A stretch of 64,000 bases of DNA, taken from Lentzea alba (GTDB lineage Bacteria; Actinomycetota; Actinomycetes; Mycobacteriales; Pseudonocardiaceae). Made by a program: the position numbers and the translations under genes. This document shows positions 35,467 to 45,101 of the stretch, one piece after another. Below the pieces are notes generated by a model, which searched no databases, was not told where the DNA came from, and saw nothing but the letters and a program-made list of their open reading frames with translations. The DNA lies in the NCBI RefSeq assembly GCF_011067745.1, contig NZ_JAAMPJ010000004.1:558001-622000 (forward strand). Reading direction: 5' to 3'. Position 1 is the stretch's first letter, and every line of letters starts with the position of its first letter.

Positions 35467-36450
35467 GTGGCAAGTCCGTTCCGGTGGTTCGCCGAGCGCC
35501 GGGAACGCGGCAAGCGCCGTCGGGGCAACGCCGACGGCACCATGTCGCTCAAGGAGCACCTCTACGAGCTGCGGCATCGGCTCGGCATGGCGATGCTGAT
35601 CATCGCCATCGGTGCCATCTTCGGCTGGATCTGGTTCGGGGTGAAGCTCGGCCCGATCCCGTCGCTGGGCGACATCATGACGGCTCCGTACTGTCAGCCG
35701 GACCTGGAGCCGTACCGGGTCAAGTTCGACGGTGAGATCGGCTGCCGGCTGCTGCAGACCGAGCCGTTCGAGAGCTTCATGATCCGGTTGCAGGTCGGTA
35801 CGGCGGCGGGCGCGGTGCTGCTCAGCCCGTTCTGGCTGTACCAGTTCTGGGCGTTCATCACGCCCGGCCTGTACACGAAGGAACGCACGTTCGCGCGCAC
35901 CTTCGTGTTCTTCGCCGCGATCCTGTTCGCGGCCGGCGCGGTGCTGGCCTACCTGGTGGTGCCAGAGGGCCTGCAGGTCCTGATCAGCTTCGGTGGTGAC
36001 GACTTCATCACCGCTCTGACCGGTGGCAAGTACGTCTCGTTCATCATCACCATGCTGTTCATCTTCGGCGTGAGCTTCGAGCTGCCGCTGATCGTGGTCA
36101 TGCTCAACCGGGCCGGCGTCATCACCTACGAGAAGCTGCACAAGTGGCGTCGTGGCCTGCTGATGGGTCTGTTCGTGTTCGCCGCGATCGCGACGCCGGG
36201 CACCGACCCGATCTCGATGGTCGTGCTCGCGCTCGCGCTGGGCCTGCTGTTCGAGATGGCGATCCAGATCGCCCGCGTGCACGACAAGCGCAAGGCCAAG
36301 CTGCGCGCCGCCGAGGGCTGGGACGCGCTCGACGACGACGAGGCGGCGCCGTTCGACTACGTGCCGTCCGACGCCGAGGGCAACGACCCCGGTGAGAAGC
36401 CGGCCGCTTCGGACACCTCGAAGCGCGTGAACTACGACGACGCCACGTGA
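35467..36450 (+). CDS. tatC: Twin-arginine translocase subunit TatC
   Basis: A 327-residue six-helix membrane protein that recognises twin-arginine signal peptides. MSLKEHLYELRHRLG near residue 26 is the family signature (residue E in HLxELRxRL), and FELPLIVVMLNRAGVI with ATPGTDPISMVVLALALGLLFEMAIQIAR are the later helices. A basic N-terminal extension and an acidic C-tail flank the core. I chose GTG 35467 over 35449 because a GAGGA element precedes it. The TGA stop overlaps the lipid kinase GTG. Confidence 0.95.
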   Translation: MASPFRWFAERRERGKRRRGNADGTMSLKEHLYELRHRLGMAMLIIAIGAIFGWIWFGVKLGPIPSLGDIMTAPYCQPDLEPYRVKFDGEIGCRLLQTEPFESFMIRLQVGTAAGAVLLSPFWLYQFWAFITPGLYTKERTFARTFVFFAAILFAAGAVLAYLVVPEGLQVLISFGGDDFITALTGGKYVSFIITMLFIFGVSFELPLIVVMLNRAGVITYEKLHKWRRGLLMGLFVFAAIATPGTDPISMVVLALALGLLFEMAIQIARVHDKRKAKLRAAEGWDALDDDEAAPFDYVPSDAEGNDPGEKPAASDTSKRVNYDDAT

Positions 36451-37307
36451 CGCGGGCAGCCCTGCTGGTCTGCCCGGCGTCGGGCAAGGGGCGGGCGGCC
36501 CGGATGGCCGGGTCGACCGCCGCCGCGTTGCGTCCGCACGTGTCGTCGCTGACGCAGTTCGTGGCGCACGACGCCGCCGGGACGTTGGCGATGGCCCGCG
36601 AGGCGGTCGCCGACGGGATCGACCTGCTGGTCGTGCTCGGCGGTGACGGTGCCGCTCACCTGGGCATTCAGGCGTGCGCGGGCACCTCGACGGCGCTCGG
36701 CGTCGTCCCGGCGGGCACCGGCAACGACCTGGCGGCCGCGATCGGGTCCGCGTCGGTCGAGGACGTCGTGCACGGCACTCGCAAGAAGCTGGACCTCGGG
36801 CAGCTGTCGACGGGGCAGTGGTTCGCGACGGTGCTGTGCGCCGGGTTCGACTCCGCCGTGAACGAGCGGGCGAACGCGATGCGCTGGCCCGCCGGTCCGC
36901 GCCGCTACGACCTCGCGATCCTGGCCGAGCTGGCGTCGTTGAAGTCGGCTCCGCTGCTGATCACGACCGAGACCGACACGTTCTCGCTGGACGCGACGCT
37001 GGTGGCGATCGGGAACACGCCGAACTACGGCGGCGGCATCCCGGTGTGCCCCGGCGCCAGCGCGTCGGACGGTCTGTTCGACGTCACGGTGGTGGAGCAC
37101 GCGAGCCGGTCGATGCTGATGCGGATGTTGCCGACGTTGCGCACGGGCAAGCACACCCAACACCCGGCCGTGCGGACGTTCCGCGCGCGTGAGGTGTCGT
37201 TGTCCGGTGGCAACGGTTGGATCGCTTACGCCGACGGCGAACGCCAGGAGGCGTTGCCCGTCTCGGTTCGCACGGTCCCAGACGCTCTCACCGTCGTGGG
37301 TCGCTAA
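36447..37307 (+). CDS. Diacylglycerol/sphingosine kinase-like lipid kinase
   Basis: A 286-residue DAGK_cat-fold protein. The ATP site is LVVLGGDGAAHLGIQ, where alanine replaces the usual threonine of GGDGT, and the conserved loop VVPAGTGNDLAAAIG follows. The C-terminal beta domain has VAIGNTPNYGGGIPVCPGASASDGLFDV, the classic lipid-kinase strand. It probably phosphorylates diacylglycerol or a related lipid and recycles it to phosphatidic acid. GTG overlaps the tatC stop. A corresponding gene lies next to tatC in many actinobacteria. This protein is separate from the kinase domain of the PAP2 fusion at 24 kb. Confidence 0.88.
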   Translation: MTRAALLVCPASGKGRAARMAGSTAAALRPHVSSLTQFVAHDAAGTLAMAREAVADGIDLLVVLGGDGAAHLGIQACAGTSTALGVVPAGTGNDLAAAIGSASVEDVVHGTRKKLDLGQLSTGQWFATVLCAGFDSAVNERANAMRWPAGPRRYDLAILAELASLKSAPLLITTETDTFSLDATLVAIGNTPNYGGGIPVCPGASASDGLFDVTVVEHASRSMLMRMLPTLRTGKHTQHPAVRTFRAREVSLSGGNGWIAYADGERQEALPVSVRTVPDALTVVGR

Positions 37308-37351
37308 AGTTGTCGGGCTGTTCGTTCATCTGATCTTTTCGGTGGGGATGC

Positions 37352-39193
37352 ATGGAAACGCTCGAGTTCCAGTCCGAGGCACGCCAGCTGCTGCAGCTGA
37401 TGATCCACTCGATCTACTCGAACAAGGACACGTTCCTGCGCGAGCTGGTGTCGAACGCCTCGGACGCGCTGGACAAGCTGCGGCTGGAGTCGTTCCGCGA
37501 CAAGGACATGCAGGTCGACGTCGACGACCTGCACATCGTGATCGAGTCCGATCCGGCGGAGCGCACGCTGACCGTGCGCGACAACGGCATCGGCATGACG
37601 CACGAGGACGTCGTGCGGCTCATCGGCACGATCGCCAAGTCCGGTACCGCGGAGTTCCTGAAGCAGCTCAAGGAACAGCAGTCGTCGACCTCGGACCTGA
37701 TCGGCCAGTTCGGCATCGGCTTCTACTCGTCGTTCATGGTGGCCGACAAGGTCACCCTCGTGACGAAGTACCCGCACGCGGAGAAGGGTGTCCGCTGGGA
37801 GTCGACGGGCGAAAGCACGTACACGATCGAGGACGTCGACGACGCGCCGCAGGGCACCTCGGTCACGCTGCACCTCAAGCCGTCCGACGACGAGGACAAG
37901 CTGCCGGACTACACCGAGCCGGCGAAGATCCGCGAGATCGTCAAGCGCTACTCGGACTTCATCACCTGGCCCGTGCGGCTCGGCGGCGAGGACATCAACT
38001 CCCGCAAGGCGTTGTGGGCGCGTCCGGCCTCCGAGGTGACGGAGGAGGAGTACGCGGAGTTCTACCGGCACATCAGCCACGACTGGAACGCTCCGCTGGA
38101 GACCATCCGCATGCAGGCGGAGGGCACGTTCGAGTACCAGGCGCTGCTGTTCCTGCCGTCGCAGGCGCCGCTGGACCTGTTCATGCGGGACGGCAAGCGC
38201 GGTGTGCAGCTCTACGTGAAGCGCGTCTTCATCATGGACGACTGCGCCGAGCTGATGCCGGAGTACCTGCGCTTCGTGAAGGGCGTGGTCGACGCCGCCG
38301 ACCTGTCGCTGAACGTCTCGCGCGAGATCCTGCAGCAGGACCGCCAGATCCAGCTGATGCGCCGCCGGTTGGTGAAGAAGGTCCTGTCGTCGATCAAGTC
38401 GCTGCAGTCGTCGCGGGCCGAGGACTACGCCAAGCTGTGGGCCGAGGTCGGCGCGGCGCTGAAGGAGGGCCTGCTCTCCGACGCCGACAACCGCGACGCG
38501 ATCCTCGAGGTCTGCTCGTTCGCCTCGACGCACTCCGCGGACTCGCTGACGACGTTGGCCGAGTACGTGTCGCGGATGAAGGACGGCCAGGAGCACATCT
38601 ACTTCATGACGGGTGACTCGCGGCTGGCCGTGGAGAACTCGCCGCACCTGGAAGCGTTGCGCGCCAAGGACTTCGAGGTGCTGATCCTGACCGACCCGAT
38701 CGACGAGATGTGGGTCGACTCGGTGCCCGCGTTCCAGGGCAAGCCGCTCCAGTCCGTCGCCAAGGGACAGGTGGACCTGGAGACGGAAGAGGAGAAGTCC
38801 GCGGCGGCCGAGAAGGCCACGGAGTTCGCCGACCTGCTCTCGTGGATGGCGTCCTCTCTCGAGGAGAACGTCAAGGAGGTGCGGCTGTCCACGCGCCTCA
38901 CGACCTCACCGGCGTGTGTGGTCGGCGACGCGCACGACATCACTCCGACGCTGGAGAAGATGTACAAGGCGATGGGGCAGGAGCTGCCGAAGATCAAGCG
39001 GATCCTGGAGCTCAACCCGTCGCACCCGCTGGTCGAGGGTCTGCACAAGGCGTTCGCGGACGGTGAACGGGAGTCGCTCGCGGACACCGCCGAGCTGATC
39101 TACGGGCTGGCGCTGCTGGCCGAGGGCGGCGAGCTCGCCGACCCGTCGCGGTTCGTGAAGCTGGTCGCTGACCGGGTGCAGCGCACGTTCTGA
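37352..39193 (+). CDS. htpG: Molecular chaperone HtpG (bacterial Hsp90)
   Basis: A 613-residue ATP-dependent chaperone. The N-terminal GHKL domain shows [30 protein letters not shown] and [15 protein letters not shown]. The middle domain has [35 protein letters not shown], and the C-terminal dimerisation domain ends near [10 protein letters not shown]. The length is normal for HtpG (about 620). It follows the lipid kinase by 44 bases and is closed by a hairpin. It is distinct from the much larger GHKL protein at 27-31 kb, which lacks the Hsp90 middle and C-terminal domains. Confidence 0.97.
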
Positions 39194-39207
39194 CAAAACC
39201 GCAGGTG

Positions 39208-39236
39208 GAGGGCGATGTCGTGACGGCATCGCCCTC
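39208..39236 (+). terminator. Hairpin terminator after htpG
   Basis: GAGGGCGATG (39208-39217) and CATCGCCCTC (39227-39236) pair perfectly, and three more inner pairs, one a wobble, shrink the loop to three bases. It lies 15 bases after the htpG stop. It should separate htpG from the helicase gene, which starts at 39309. Confidence 0.78.
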
Positions 39237-39308
39237 TGTCGTTTCAGTGTGGGTTGAAGTTAATCTATCTCAGCGGCGATTGTCGGTGCGATGTGAAAGC
39301 CTGAAGGG

Positions 39309-42047
39309 GTGTCAAGTGCTTCGCGGTCCCCGGCCGAGGCCTACGCCGACTCTCGGCGTCGCGCTGAGCGGCCCAAGCTGACCGACTTCCTCTCCGTCAT
39401 CTCGTTCGAGCTGGACCCGTTCCAGCGCCAGGCCTGCGAGGCCCTGGAGGACGGTCATGGCGTGCTCGTGTGCGCCCCGACGGGGGCCGGCAAGACCGTC
39501 GTCGGCGAGTTCGCCGTCCACCTCGCCCTCACCGAGGGCCGCAAGTGCTTCTACACGACGCCGATCAAGGCGCTGTCCAACCAGAAGTTCGCCGATCTCA
39601 CCGCGCGGTACGGGGCGGAGAGCATCGGCCTGCTCACCGGTGACACGAGCGTCAACGGTGGCGCGCCCGTGGTCGTCATGACCACCGAGGTGCTGCGGAA
39701 CATGCTGTACTCGGGTTCGTCCACTCTGGACGGACTCGCGTACGTCGTGATGGACGAGGTGCACTACCTCGCGGACAGGTTCCGCGGTCCCGTGTGGGAA
39801 GAGGTCATCCTGCACCTGCCCGAGCACGTGCAGGTGGTCGGTCTGTCCGCGACGGTCAGCAACGCCGAGGAGTTCGGCGAGTGGCTGGTCGAGGTGCGCG
39901 GCGACACGTCGGTCGTGGTCGACGAGCACCGGCCCGTGCCGCTGTGGCAGCACATGCTGGTGGGCAACCAGATGCTCGACCTGTTCGAGGGCGACGAGAC
40001 GCACGCGCGGATCAACTCGCAGGTGTTGCGCAAGACCGAGGAGCTGACGCGGTACCACGTGCCGTTCAGCCGCGGGCGCAACCGCAACAGCGGGGTGCGG
40101 GCGCCGCGCAACACCGGGTACAAGCCGCCGTCGCGGATCGACATGATCCAACGGCTCGACGCGGCCAGCCTGCTGCCCGCGATCGTGTTCGTGTTCAGCC
40201 GGGCCGGGTGCGACGCGGCGGTCGCGCAGACCGCGCGGGCGGGGCTGCGGCTCAACACGCCGGAGGAGACCGACCAGGTCCGCCGGATCATCGACGAGAA
40301 GACGCGCGACCTGCCCGAGGCCGACCTCACCGTCCTCGGCTTCTGGGAGTGGCGGGAGGCGCTGGAGCGCGGCATCGCCTCGCACCACGCCGGGTTGCTG
40401 CCGGCGTTCAAGGAGACCGTCGAGGAGCTGTTCGTCCGCGGACTGTGCAAGGTCGTGTTCGCGACCGAGACGCTCGCGCTGGGCATCAACATGCCCGCGC
40501 GGACGGTCGTGCTCGAGAAGCTCGTGAAGTACAACGGCGAGGCGCACGTCGACCTCACGCCGGGTGAGTACACCCAGCTCACCGGCCGGGCAGGGCGGCG
40601 TGGCATCGACGTGGAGGGGCACGCGGTCGTCGTCTGGCAGCCCGGGATCGACCCGAAGGCGGTCGGTGGGCTCGCGTCCACGCGCACGTACCCGCTGCGG
40701 TCGAGCTTCCGGCCCGGCTACAACATGGCCGTCAACCTGGTGCACCAGCTGGGCGCGTCGGCCGCCCGCGAGATCCTGGAGCAGTCGTTCGCGCAGTTCC
40801 AGGCGGACCGGTCGGTGGTCGGCCTCGCGCGCCGGATCGAGCGCAACAAGGAGGCGCTGGCGGGCTACACCGAGGCGATGACGTGCCACCTCGGCGACTT
40901 CACCGAGTACGCGTCGCTGCGCCGGCGGGTCGCGGACCGCGAGAAGCAGCTCGCCAAGCAGAACACCAACGCGCGCCGCATCGAGACGGCCAAGTCGCTG
41001 GAGCGGCTGCGCAAGGGTGACGTGATCGCGGTGCCGTCCGGTCGCCGCTCCGGGCTCGCCGTCGTCGTCGACCCTGGCCTCGAACCGCTGGGCGAGGCGC
41101 GGCCGCTGGTCGTCACCGAGGACCGCTGGTCGGGGCGGCTGACGTCGGCCGACTTCCCGTCGCCAGTAGTGGTGCTGGGCCACATCCGGTTGCCCAAGCA
41201 GGTCGACGTGCGCTCGCCCAAATCGCGGCGCGACCTCGCGGCGACCATCCGCAACACCGGCATCGCCGTGCCGTCGCGTGGTCGCAAGCAGACCACCGCG
41301 GACGACGACCCCGAGCTCGCGACGCTGCGCCGGGCCCTGCGCGTGCACCCGTGCCACGGCTGCGACCAGCGCGAGGACCACGCCCGGTGGGGCGAGCGGT
41401 ACCACCGGCTGCTGGCCGAGACCGAGCAGCTGGAGCGCAAGGTCGCGGCCACCACGCACTCGCTGGCGCGTCAGTTCGACCGCATCCGGGCGTTGCTGCG
41501 CGAACGGGGCTACCTCAGCGAGGCCGAGGAGGTCACGCCGGACGGACAGCGCCTGACCAGGCTCTACAGCGAGTCGGACCTGCTCGCCGCCGAGTGCCTG
41601 CGCCACGGCGTGTGGAAGGGCCTCAAGCCGGAGGAGCTCGCGGCCGTCGTGTCGTCGCTGGTCTACGAGGCGCGCCGGGACGGTCCGGTCGAGGCGCGGC
41701 TGCCGCAGGGGCCGGTGTCGGACGCGATGCTCAAGACCGTGCGGCTGTGGGCGGAGATCGAGGACGACGAGCGCCGCCTCAAGCTGGAACGCATCACCCG
41801 CCAGCCGGATCCGGGCTTCGCGTGGCCGGTGTTCCGCTGGGCGCGCGGAGAGTCGCTGGAGAAGGTGCTCAGTGCCGCCGAGGCGGGTGGCAACGAGCTC
41901 GGCGCGGGCGACTTCGTGCGCTGGTGCCGGCAGGTGATCGACCTTTTGGACCAGATCCGTGAGGTGGTTGGCCGACAGGACTCCGTCGGTTCGGCTGCGG
42001 CCAAGGCGGTCGACGCGCTGCGTCGCGGAGTTGTGGCGATGATGTGA
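39309..42047 (+). CDS. helY: DEVH-box RNA helicase of the HelY/Mtr4-like family
   Basis: A 912-residue SKI2-like helicase. The DECH/DEAD core has APTGAGKT (56-63), DEVH (149-152) and VGLSATVSN as motif III, followed by helicase C with ASHHAGLLPAFKE and QLTGRAGRRGIDVEGH (motif VI). A beta-stranded region and the helical C-terminal DSHCT domain follow. It unwinds RNA in 3' to 5' direction in family members and is probably linked to RNA decay. A gene at this place downstream of tatC is conserved in M. tuberculosis (Rv2092c). The GTG start is preceded by a CTGAAGGGG site. Confidence 0.95.
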   Translation: MSSASRSPAEAYADSRRRAERPKLTDFLSVISFELDPFQRQACEALEDGHGVLVCAPTGAGKTVVGEFAVHLALTEGRKCFYTTPIKALSNQKFADLTARYGAESIGLLTGDTSVNGGAPVVVMTTEVLRNMLYSGSSTLDGLAYVVMDEVHYLADRFRGPVWEEVILHLPEHVQVVGLSATVSNAEEFGEWLVEVRGDTSVVVDEHRPVPLWQHMLVGNQMLDLFEGDETHARINSQVLRKTEELTRYHVPFSRGRNRNSGVRAPRNTGYKPPSRIDMIQRLDAASLLPAIVFVFSRAGCDAAVAQTARAGLRLNTPEETDQVRRIIDEKTRDLPEADLTVLGFWEWREALERGIASHHAGLLPAFKETVEELFVRGLCKVVFATETLALGINMPARTVVLEKLVKYNGEAHVDLTPGEYTQLTGRAGRRGIDVEGHAVVVWQPGIDPKAVGGLASTRTYPLRSSFRPGYNMAVNLVHQLGASAAREILEQSFAQFQADRSVVGLARRIERNKEALAGYTEAMTCHLGDFTEYASLRRRVADREKQLAKQNTNARRIETAKSLERLRKGDVIAVPSGRRSGLAVVVDPGLEPLGEARPLVVTEDRWSGRLTSADFPSPVVVLGHIRLPKQVDVRSPKSRRDLAATIRNTGIAVPSRGRKQTTADDDPELATLRRALRVHPCHGCDQREDHARWGERYHRLLAETEQLERKVAATTHSLARQFDRIRALLRERGYLSEAEEVTPDGQRLTRLYSESDLLAAECLRHGVWKGLKPEELAAVVSSLVYEARRDGPVEARLPQGPVSDAMLKTVRLWAEIEDDERRLKLERITRQPDPGFAWPVFRWARGESLEKVLSAAEAGGNELGAGDFVRWCRQVIDLLDQIREVVGRQDSVGSAAAKAVDALRRGVVAMM

Positions 42048-42143
42048 CGTGAGACTGACGAAGGTTTTGCGAGTCGGAGTAAAGACTGACGTCAACGGTG
42101 TGATTGGATCGCGCCGCAACGTCGTACACACGGAGGTCGACAG

Positions 42144-42830
42144 ATGAGCAGCCCGTACGGACCGTCCGGAGGGAACGATCCGCAGCAGCCCTGGGGCCAG
42201 CCGCAACAGCCGCAGCAGCCCTACGGTGGCGGGTTCCCTCCCGGCACACCGTCCGGCGGCTTCCCGGCTCAGAACCCCTACGGCCAGCCGCAGCCCCAGC
42301 CGGGCCAGCAGCCGTACCCCGGTTTCGATCCGTCGCAGCAGCAGACGCAGCAGTACGGCGTGCCCCAGCAGCCGCAGTCGAACCCGTACGGCACGCCCGC
42401 GCAGGACCCGTACGGCCAGCAGACGCAGCAGTACGGCATGCCGGGCCAGCAGCAGCCCAACCCGTACGGCCAGCAGCCGGGCTACGGCCCGCCGGTGCCG
42501 CCGAAGAAGAAGTCCAGCGCGGCCATCTGGGTCGCCGCGGTGGTCGTCGTCGTGCTCGTCGGTGGCGTGCTGTTCGCCGGGTTCGTGGCGCCGGCGTTCT
42601 TCAAGAAGAAGATCTTCGACAACACGGCCGTGCAGACCGGCATCGTCCAGATCCTCAAGGACGAGTACAAGATCTCCGACGTCGGCAGCGCGACCTGCAC
42701 CGGGGAGAACGAGGTCAAGCCCAACACCTCGTTCGAGTGCAAGGTCCAGGTCGGCGGCAAGGACAAGAAGGTCAAGATCGTCGTCAAGACCGAGGACGGC
42801 GAGTACGAGGTCGGCCAGCCCACCGGCTGA
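42144..42830 (+). CDS. Membrane-anchored DUF4333 protein with Q/P-rich N-terminus
   Basis: A 228-residue protein. Residues 1-120 are disordered and rich in Q, P, Y and G, with repeats such as NPYGQ and QQTQQYG, all cytoplasmic. KKKSSAAIWVAAVVVVVLVGGVLFAGFVAPAFF (about 120-155) is the membrane helix after KKK. The extracytoplasmic DUF4333 domain follows, with QILKDEYKISDVGSATC and FECKVQVGG carrying the two conserved cysteines that probably form a disulfide. It corresponds in place to Rv2091c of M. tuberculosis after helY. Function unknown; DUF4333 proteins are often envelope-linked in actinobacteria. Confidence 0.8.
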   Translation: MSSPYGPSGGNDPQQPWGQPQQPQQPYGGGFPPGTPSGGFPAQNPYGQPQPQPGQQPYPGFDPSQQQTQQYGVPQQPQSNPYGTPAQDPYGQQTQQYGMPGQQQPNPYGQQPGYGPPVPPKKKSSAAIWVAAVVVVVLVGGVLFAGFVAPAFFKKKIFDNTAVQTGIVQILKDEYKISDVGSATCTGENEVKPNTSFECKVQVGGKDKKVKIVVKTEDGEYEVGQPTG

Positions 42831-42889
42831 TCCGTTCCTCCGCGGAAACTGAGGTGCGCCCGCGGTCGTGCTGAGACACGATCGCGGGC

Positions 42890-44059
42890 GTGACCGACAT
42901 CCGCGTACTCAACGACGAAGCACAGTTCCGCGCGCACGCCACGGTGTTCCGCCGCGCGATGCACTGGGGCCCGCCCACGGACGAGCAGTGGCAGGTCGTC
43001 CTGCCCTCCTACGAGCCCGGCCGTGCTCTCGCCGCGTTCGAGGGCGACGAGATGATCGGCACGACCCAGTCGTACGCCTCCTCGCTCGTCGTACCCGGTG
43101 GCGCCGTTGTGCCGCACTCCGCCATCTCACGTGTGGGCGTCCGTGCCGACTACACGCGCCGTGGCGTGCTGACCGCCCTGATGCGCGAGCAACTCTCCAC
43201 GCTTCCCGATCCTGTCGCCACCCTGCGCGCCTCCGAGGGGCGCATCTACGGCCGTTTCGGCTACGGCATGGCCGGGCGGTGGCGGACCGTCGTGATCGAC
43301 GCCAAGCGAGCCGTGATCCCCGGCGACCTGACCGGCCGGGTGCGGATGCTCGACCAGGACACCGCCGACAAGCTGCTGCCGGAGCTGCACGAGGCCGTCG
43401 GGCTCACGAAGCCGGGCCAGATCGGCCGCTGGGCGGGGTGGTGGGCCAGGGCCCGCGACCGCAAGTCCGACGCCGAGAACTCGGTCACCGTCGTCCACAG
43501 TGGACCAGGCGGCGACGACGGTTTTCTGACCTACAAGGTGTCCGAGAACCGGGAGTTCGTCCACAAGCTGTCCATTGAGGACTTCGTGTGGGCGAACGAC
43601 GACGCGTGGCGCGACCTGTGGATCTACGTGACGAGGCTCGACCTGATCGACAAGGTCGAGATCGAACTGGCCCTCGACGAGCCGGTGAGCTGGCTGTTCG
43701 AGGACCCGCGCGTCGTGAACACCACCGAGGTGTTCGACGAGATCTGGCTGCGGCTGGTCGACGTGCCGCGCATGCTTCAAGCCCGCACGTACGGCACCGC
43801 CGATCCCGTCGTGATCGAGGTGCGGGACAAGTTGTTGCCCGCCAACGACGGCCGCTACCGGGTGTCGCCGGACGGTGTCGAACGGGTCGAGGCCGAGGCT
43901 GACATCACGATCCCGGTCGCCCTGCTCGGTGCGGTGTACTTCGGCGACACGACGTTCTCGCAGCTCGCGGCGACCAAATGGATCGAGGGGACCCGCCTGG
44001 CCGACGCGGACGCGTTGTTCGCCGTGCCGCAGAAGCCCTTCTGCGGCACATTCTTCTAG
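42890..44059 (+). CDS. Eis-family GNAT acetyltransferase
   Basis: A 389-residue multi-domain acetyltransferase like Eis, the enhanced-intracellular-survival aminoglycoside N-acetyltransferase of mycobacteria. The acetyl-CoA loop is ISRVGVRADYTRRGVLTALM (V-x-x-x-x-R-R-x-G-x-x). The central helical region continues to a second GNAT-fold half, and the C-terminal SCP2-like domain ends CGTFF. The free C-terminal phenylalanine carboxylate is the catalytic base in Eis, and the chain ends in phenylalanine here too. The family can acetylate several amines of one aminoglycoside; the substrate here is unknown. It lies between the DUF4333 gene and the convergent exonuclease. Confidence 0.85.
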   Translation: MTDIRVLNDEAQFRAHATVFRRAMHWGPPTDEQWQVVLPSYEPGRALAAFEGDEMIGTTQSYASSLVVPGGAVVPHSAISRVGVRADYTRRGVLTALMREQLSTLPDPVATLRASEGRIYGRFGYGMAGRWRTVVIDAKRAVIPGDLTGRVRMLDQDTADKLLPELHEAVGLTKPGQIGRWAGWWARARDRKSDAENSVTVVHSGPGGDDGFLTYKVSENREFVHKLSIEDFVWANDDAWRDLWIYVTRLDLIDKVEIELALDEPVSWLFEDPRVVNTTEVFDEIWLRLVDVPRMLQARTYGTADPVVIEVRDKLLPANDGRYRVSPDGVERVEAEADITIPVALLGAVYFGDTTFSQLAATKWIEGTRLADADALFAVPQKPFCGTFF

Positions 44060-44128
44060 AAGCCCGGAAAAATGAGAGGGGCAGGCGCTGGTCCGGTCGG
44101 GTAACGGACACAAACTCTGGAAGCCTGT

Positions 44129-45073
44129 TCAGGGACGCCGTTCCATTGCGTTCACCAGGCGCGGCACCGAACTGCCCAGGCCCCAGCGCTGCGTGAGTTC
44201 GCGCAGCCGCTCGGGGTCGGCGGGCACGCGCGGCACCTCGTCGTCGCGGTCGAGGATCACCGGGGCGTCCAGCGCCGTGCGGACGACGGTGGGCGCGGCC
44301 TTCAGGTAGTCCTCGGCCGCGATGAGCGAGTTGCGGGCCTTGGTGGTGAGCTTGCGGTCCATCGGGTCGGTGACGGCCTTCAGCACGGCGTCCAGCGAGC
44401 CGAACTCGGTGATGAGCTTGGCCGCGGTCTTCTCGCCGATGCCCGCGACGCCCGGCAGGCCGTCCGAGGGGTCGCCGCGCAGCACGGCCATGTCGGCGTA
44501 GGCGGAACCGGCGTTCTCGACCGGCAGCGAGTACTTCGCGGCCAGCTCCTCGGGGCCGAGGATCTCGACCTTGTTCCAGCCGCGGCCCACGTACAGCACG
44601 TGCACGGGCGTGGGTTCGAAGCGCACGACCTGGAACATGTCGCGGTCGCCGGTCACCACCTCGACGGGGGAGCGGGTCTCGTGGTGGGCGAGGGCGCCGA
44701 TGACGTCGTCCGCCTCGTAGCCCGCCGCCTCGCCGGTGCAGATGCCGGCCGCGTCGAGCACGTCGAGGATGATCGGGATCTGCGGCGTGAGGGTGTCGGG
44801 CACCTCTTCGGCACCGTCGGTCGCGTCCTCCGCGACCCGGTGCGCCTTGTAGGACGGCAGTGCCTTCACCCGGAACTCGGGCCGCCAGTCGGCGTCGAGG
44901 CAGGCGACCAGCCGGCCCGCGCCGCGGTCGGTGATGACGCGGGCGATCGTGTCGACGAACCCGCGCACGGCGTTCACCGGCGTGCCGTCGGGCGCGGTCA
45001 TCGAGTCCGGCAGCGCGTAGTACGACCGGAAGTAGAGGCTCGCGGAGTCGAGCAGCACCAGGGGAGAGCTCAC
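44129..45073 (-). CDS. 5'-3' exonuclease (FEN/Pol I-type)
   Basis: A 314-residue nuclease with the 5'-nuclease domain of DNA polymerase I but no polymerase. The N-terminus SSPLVLLDSASLYFRSYYALPDS is the canonical strand with the first metal Asp. EAAGYEADDVIGALA and VVTGDRDMFQVV are the acidic motifs, and the H3TH segment GDPSDGLPGVAGIGEKTAAKLITEFG binds duplex DNA. I chose GTG 45073 (start VSSPLVLLD); an ATG at 45103 would run into the divergent peptidase start. It is divergent from the M24 peptidase over 28 bases, and corresponds in place to Rv2090. Confidence 0.9.
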   Translation of the reverse strand: MSSPLVLLDSASLYFRSYYALPDSMTAPDGTPVNAVRGFVDTIARVITDRGAGRLVACLDADWRPEFRVKALPSYKAHRVAEDATDGAEEVPDTLTPQIPIILDVLDAAGICTGEAAGYEADDVIGALAHHETRSPVEVVTGDRDMFQVVRFEPTPVHVLYVGRGWNKVEILGPEELAAKYSLPVENAGSAYADMAVLRGDPSDGLPGVAGIGEKTAAKLITEFGSLDAVLKAVTDPMDRKLTTKARNSLIAAEDYLKAAPTVVRTALDAPVILDRDDEVPRVPADPERLRELTQRWGLGSSVPRLVNAMERRP

Positions 45074-45101
45074 GAGTGGACAAGCTACTAGGCTTTCGCT
45101 C

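Noticed and set aside
35142-36450. A tatB gene in the Tat operon
   Set aside because: Only one TatA-type helix and TatC are present; tatB is usually elsewhere in actinobacteria.
39312-42206. A 964-residue open frame opposite the helicase
   Set aside because: It is antisense to helY, which has complete helicase motifs; the antisense protein shows no motif and is a by-product of high GC content.
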